From contig NZ_JAUSWN010000003.1 of assembly GCF_030815255.1 (NCBI RefSeq), positions 1-64,000 of the forward strand: a DNA stretch of 64,000 nt, written 5' to 3'. Of the stretch, positions 61,244-64,000 are shown in pieces; position 1 is the stretch's first letter, and every line of letters starts with the position of its first letter. Source of the DNA: Hathewaya limosa. GTDB taxonomy: Bacteria > Bacillota > Clostridia > Clostridiales > Clostridiaceae. The position numbers were made by a program, and so were the translations under genes. The notes under the pieces were generated by a model. That model saw nothing but the letters and a program-made list of their open reading frames with translations. It was not told the DNA's origin and did no database searches.

Positions 61244-62557
61244 GTGGGAGTTATTTATAAGTTTCCATTAAAGATGCATGTAGGTGCACCAAATACTCCT
61301 TTAGTTTCAAAAGGAGAAGAAGTTCAAAGAGGTCAATGTATATCAGAACCTAAAGGATTAGGCTCAAAAATTCATTCAAGTGTATCTGGAAAGATTTTAG
61401 AAGTAACTGAAAATGAAATAATCATAGATGCATACGAAAAACAGTCAGAAGATTTTATAAAAATTAAAAAGTGTGAAAATATATTAGATACTATATATGA
61501 GGCTGGTATAGTAGGTGCTGGTGGAGCAGGTTTTCCTACACATGTAAAATTAAAGGTTAATATACCAGATGGATATGTTGTAGCTAATTGTGCTGAATGT
61601 GAACCTACTCTTCATCACAATATAAAAATGATAGAAGAACAACCTGAATTACTTGTAAATGGTATCAAATATGCTATGGAAGCAACTTCATCTAAAAAAG
61701 CCTATATAGGTATTAAGGCAAAACATTCAAAAGCTATACAAGTGCTAAAAGAATTTTTGCAAAATTGCGAAGGATGCGAAAATATACAGGTAAAAGAATT
61801 AAAAGATATGTACCCAATGGGGGAAGAAAGAGCTTTAATTCATGAAATATTTGATATATGGCTAAAACCAACACAACTACCTCTAGAAGCTAATTGTGTT
61901 GTTCTAAATGCGGAAACTTTAGCCAATATTACTAGAGCAGTAGAAGAAGGTAAGCCAGTAATAGATAAAGATTTAACAATAGCTGGAAAATTAAATGGTG
62001 GCAATACTCCTCATATTTTATTCCAAGTTCCTGTTGGAACAAGCATTAAATCTTTAATTGAAAATTGTGGTGGAATAAATGGAGAATATGGAGAGTTACT
62101 TATAGGTGGGCCTAATACAGGAAGTGCTGGAGATTTAGAAACTTCAATAGTAACAAAAACTTCTGGTGGTGCATTAGTTACAATACCATTTCCAAAGTAT
62201 GATGGTCCATTAGGATTACTTGTATGTGCCTGTGGAGCCAATGAAGAAAGACTTAGAGATATAGCTAAAAAAATGGGTTCCACTGTAGTTGGAGTTACTA
62301 AGTGTAAAAATGTAGAAGAAATAAAAGGAAACAATAAATGTAAAACACCGGGTAATTGTCCTGGACAAGCTGCGGGAATTATATATCTAAAGAGTAAAGG
62401 CGCTAAGAGAATTTTAATTTCTAATTGTAGTGATTGTTCAAATACTGTTATGTGTTGTGCTCCTAAGATGGGAATTCCTGTTTATCATCATACAGATCAT
62501 GTTTTCAGAACAGTGGATTATCCATTAACAAGAAGACTTCCAATGGAAGATAAATAA
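61244..62557 (+). CDS. prdC: Proline reductase-associated electron-transfer protein PrdC (RnfC-like)
   Basis: A 437-residue protein from GTG 61244; the GTG at 61235 lies in the ribosome site AGGGGGTG. The N-terminal barrel-sandwich (KFPLKMHVGAP, SSVSGKI) and GAGGAGFPTHVKL followed by ANCAECEP are RnfC/NuoF-like flavin and NAD(H) features. The C terminus holds many Cys (CKTPGNCPG, NCSDCSNTVMCCAP). It is thought to pass electrons from NADH to D-proline reductase in Stickland fermentation. The frame contains no in-frame TGA, so no selenocysteine is needed. prdA follows after a small paralogous frame. Confidence 0.88.
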   Translation: MGVIYKFPLKMHVGAPNTPLVSKGEEVQRGQCISEPKGLGSKIHSSVSGKILEVTENEIIIDAYEKQSEDFIKIKKCENILDTIYEAGIVGAGGAGFPTHVKLKVNIPDGYVVANCAECEPTLHHNIKMIEEQPELLVNGIKYAMEATSSKKAYIGIKAKHSKAIQVLKEFLQNCEGCENIQVKELKDMYPMGEERALIHEIFDIWLKPTQLPLEANCVVLNAETLANITRAVEEGKPVIDKDLTIAGKLNGGNTPHILFQVPVGTSIKSLIENCGGINGEYGELLIGGPNTGSAGDLETSIVTKTSGGALVTIPFPKYDGPLGLLVCACGANEERLRDIAKKMGSTVVGVTKCKNVEEIKGNNKCKTPGNCPGQAAGIIYLKSKGAKRILISNCSDCSNTVMCCAPKMGIPVYHHTDHVFRTVDYPLTRRLPMEDK

Positions 62558-62571
62558 GGGGGAATGTAATT

Positions 62572-62991
62572 ATGTCAATGAGCAAAGAACAAGCTGAAGA
62601 ATTAAGAAATGAATTAGCTGTAGTTTGCTGTAGAACAGAAGAAGGCACAATAATTTCTTCATCAAATTTAGAAGATCCTGCAATATTTCCAGACATGGTT
62701 GATTCAGGACTTTTAAATATTCCTGATAACTGTTACAAAATAAAACAAGTAATAGGTGCCAAACTTTTAAAGACAATAGATTCTCTTACTCCTTTGACTC
62801 CTGAATTATTAGAGGGAGCTAAGGAAGATGATGAGTGCAATGAAGAAGAATGCAAAGAAGAAGTTATAGAAAGTTCTACGACTGAAATTTGTAATGATAC
62901 AAATTGTACTTGTGAAATCAAGGAACAAGAAGGGGTTATAAAAATAAGAATAGAAGAAGGTAAGGGCATAGATATAGAACTTCCTTTATAA
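62572..62991 (+). CDS. Stand-alone copy of the PrdA N-terminal domain
   Basis: A 139-residue protein. Residues 1-88 are almost identical to the N terminus of the PrdA encoded at 63040 (VVCCRTEEGT, NLEDPAIFPDMVDSGLLNIP, QVIGAKLLKTIDSLTPLTPELLEGAK). An acidic Cys-rich linker (CNEEECKEE, CNDTNCTCE) follows, then IRIEEGKGIDIELPL, which matches a later PrdA segment (IKIAEGKGIDIEIPL). It lacks the pyruvoyl-forming and catalytic parts. It lies between prdC and prdA in one transcript. It may be a structural or electron-transfer accessory, or a duplication product; the reading frame is intact. Confidence 0.75.
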   Translation: MSMSKEQAEELRNELAVVCCRTEEGTIISSSNLEDPAIFPDMVDSGLLNIPDNCYKIKQVIGAKLLKTIDSLTPLTPELLEGAKEDDECNEEECKEEVIESSTTEICNDTNCTCEIKEQEGVIKIRIEEGKGIDIELPL

Positions 62992-63039
62992 ATTCTTAAT
63001 TTAAATATAATAAATTGAAGATAAGGAGGGATGATTGCC

Positions 63040-64000
63040 ATGTCAATGAGTGAAGAACAGGCAATGGAACTAAAAAACGAATTAGCAGTAGTTTGTTGTA
63101 GAACAGAAGAAGGCACAGTAATTTCCGCATCAAACTTAGAAGATCCTGCAATATTTCCAGATATGGTTGATTCAGGACTTTTAAATATCCCTGATAACTG
63201 TTACAAAATAAAACAAGTAATAGGTGCTAAACTTCTAAAAACTATAGATTCTCTTACTCCTTTAACTCCCGAACTATTAGAAGGGGCTAAGGAAGGAGAA
63301 AATCAAGAAACAAGTGAAAATAAAGAATTGACAGAACCTTTAGAAAAAGCAGTTCTAAAATATAATAAATTATCAGGTGATACAATAGGTATTACTGATT
63401 TAGAAAATCCAATGAACTTCGCAAAATTAGAAGATTCATTACTTATAAAATTAGATGATAATGTATTAACAAGAAAGGATGTTATTGGCAAGGTATTAAA
63501 AAATGATACTGTAGCCTTAACTCCTATAACTCCATCATTATTGGAAGGTTTCCAGGAGAGTGCTGAAATGAAAAACGAACAGAAGATAGTAACTTGTAAC
63601 AATAAAACTTTGAGAATTAAAATTGCAGAAGGAAAAGGTATTGATATTGAAATACCTTTAAATGGAGTTTCAACTACACAAAATGTAACTACTACTCCTA
63701 TGATCAAGGCTGAAGATGCTGTTATATCAAATGTTAAAACAGTAGAAACACCTAAAAAAGAAAAGATTTTAAGAACTCTTACTAGAAAGCATTATAAAAT
63801 TGATAAAGTAGTTGTAGATGCAGAAACTACTAAAATAGATGGAACAACTCTTTATATTAGAAAAGATGTTTGTCTTGATGCATTACAAGCAAGTGAACTT
63901 GTAAAAGATATGAAAATAGAAATAATTACTCCTGATAAGTATCATACTTACAGTGAAACAATAATGGATGTCCAACCAATAGCTACTAAAGAAGGAGATT
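63040..64000 (+). CDS. prdA: D-proline reductase proprotein PrdA, cut by the window edge
   Basis: 320 codons are visible; the gene continues past 64000. ATG 63040 is preceded by AAGGAGGG. N-terminal VVCCRTEEGT...NLEDPAIFPDMVDSGLL and later LTRKHYKIDKVVVD, GTTLYIRKDVC, IITPDKYHTYSETIMDVQPIA match PrdA. PrdA is cleaved at an internal Cys to give the pyruvoyl subunit of the selenoenzyme that reduces D-proline to 5-aminovalerate. The cleavage site is outside the window. Residues about 100-175 (ITDLENPMNFAKLEDSLL, KVLKNDTVALTPITPSLLEGF) repeat the N-terminal domain. Confidence 0.9.
   Translation, partial: MSMSEEQAMELKNELAVVCCRTEEGTVISASNLEDPAIFPDMVDSGLLNIPDNCYKIKQVIGAKLLKTIDSLTPLTPELLEGAKEGENQETSENKELTEPLEKAVLKYNKLSGDTIGITDLENPMNFAKLEDSLLIKLDDNVLTRKDVIGKVLKNDTVALTPITPSLLEGFQESAEMKNEQKIVTCNNKTLRIKIAEGKGIDIEIPLNGVSTTQNVTTTPMIKAEDAVISNVKTVETPKKEKILRTLTRKHYKIDKVVVDAETTKIDGTTLYIRKDVCLDALQASELVKDMKIEIITPDKYHTYSETIMDVQPIATKEGD

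Overview
The window is strongly AT-rich. It has short intergenic regions, strong GGAGG-type ribosome binding sites, frequent TTG/GTG starts and hairpin-plus-T terminators. The gene content is that of an anaerobic, amino-acid-fermenting Clostridium: an [FeFe] hydrogenase, the start of a D-proline reductase (prd) operon, a spore-photoproduct-lyase-like protein, sortase substrates and a type I-B CRISPR-Cas system. It resembles proteolytic clostridia of the C. botulinum/sporogenes/tetani kind. I cannot name the species from the sequence alone.

Layout. 1-13.5 kb: housekeeping and accessory genes. These are two Nudix hydrolases; a nucleosidase / SPL-like radical SAM / SDR cluster; a DMT transporter; an endolysin-like protein; a three-gene ABC-2 exporter; and a DUF4173 - DUF2975 - small Xre regulator group with a shared upstream motif. 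13.8-17.3 kb: a short [FeFe] hydrogenase, then a vitamin B6 salvage operon (pyridoxal kinase and an ECF S-component) behind a perfect 12-bp palindrome, then a radical SAM protein. 17.5-28.0 kb: a type I-B (Tneap-like) effector module in the order cas5-cas6-cas8b1-cas7-[leader + one-spacer mini-array with divergent repeats]-cas3-[leader + array of 69 repeats and 68 spacers]. cas1, cas2 and cas4 are absent.

28.2-31.3 kb: an AhpD-like CxxC protein, a dihydrolipoyl dehydrogenase with its own lipoyl domain, and a lipoate-protein ligase. Together they look like a self-contained lipoate-dependent thiol relay. 31.3-38.3 kb: a K+/H+ or Na+/H+ antiporter, RecQ with two HRDC domains, an amidohydrolase, an AIM24-family protein and a DUF985 cupin. 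38.5-51.4 kb: a haem-acquisition locus. It has a Shr-like receptor (two haemoglobin-interaction domains, NEAT, EF-hand, leucine-rich repeats, more NEATs, LPKTG), a second multi-NEAT LPKTG protein, a one-NEAT LPKTG protein, an IsdE-like lipoprotein, a permease, an ATPase and a sortase. Two promoters carry Fur-box-like palindromes. The NEAT domains have Met where Isd-type NEATs have the haem Tyr, which suggests bis-Met haem binding.

51.6-64 kb: a heterodimeric ABC exporter on the minus strand; a 1-kb gene-poor stretch with palindromes and decayed repeats; a ribbon-helix-helix/coiled-coil protein; an M32 carboxypeptidase; a phytoene-desaturase-like flavoprotein; and prdC, a stand-alone copy of the PrdA N-terminal domain, and prdA, which runs off the right edge.

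The most unusual items are the mini-CRISPR in the cas3 leader (a candidate crRNA-like regulator or antitoxin of the CreA/CreR kind), the same spacer present three times at three lengths, the AhpD-lipoyl-LPD-LplA operon, and the Shr-type receptor cluster.
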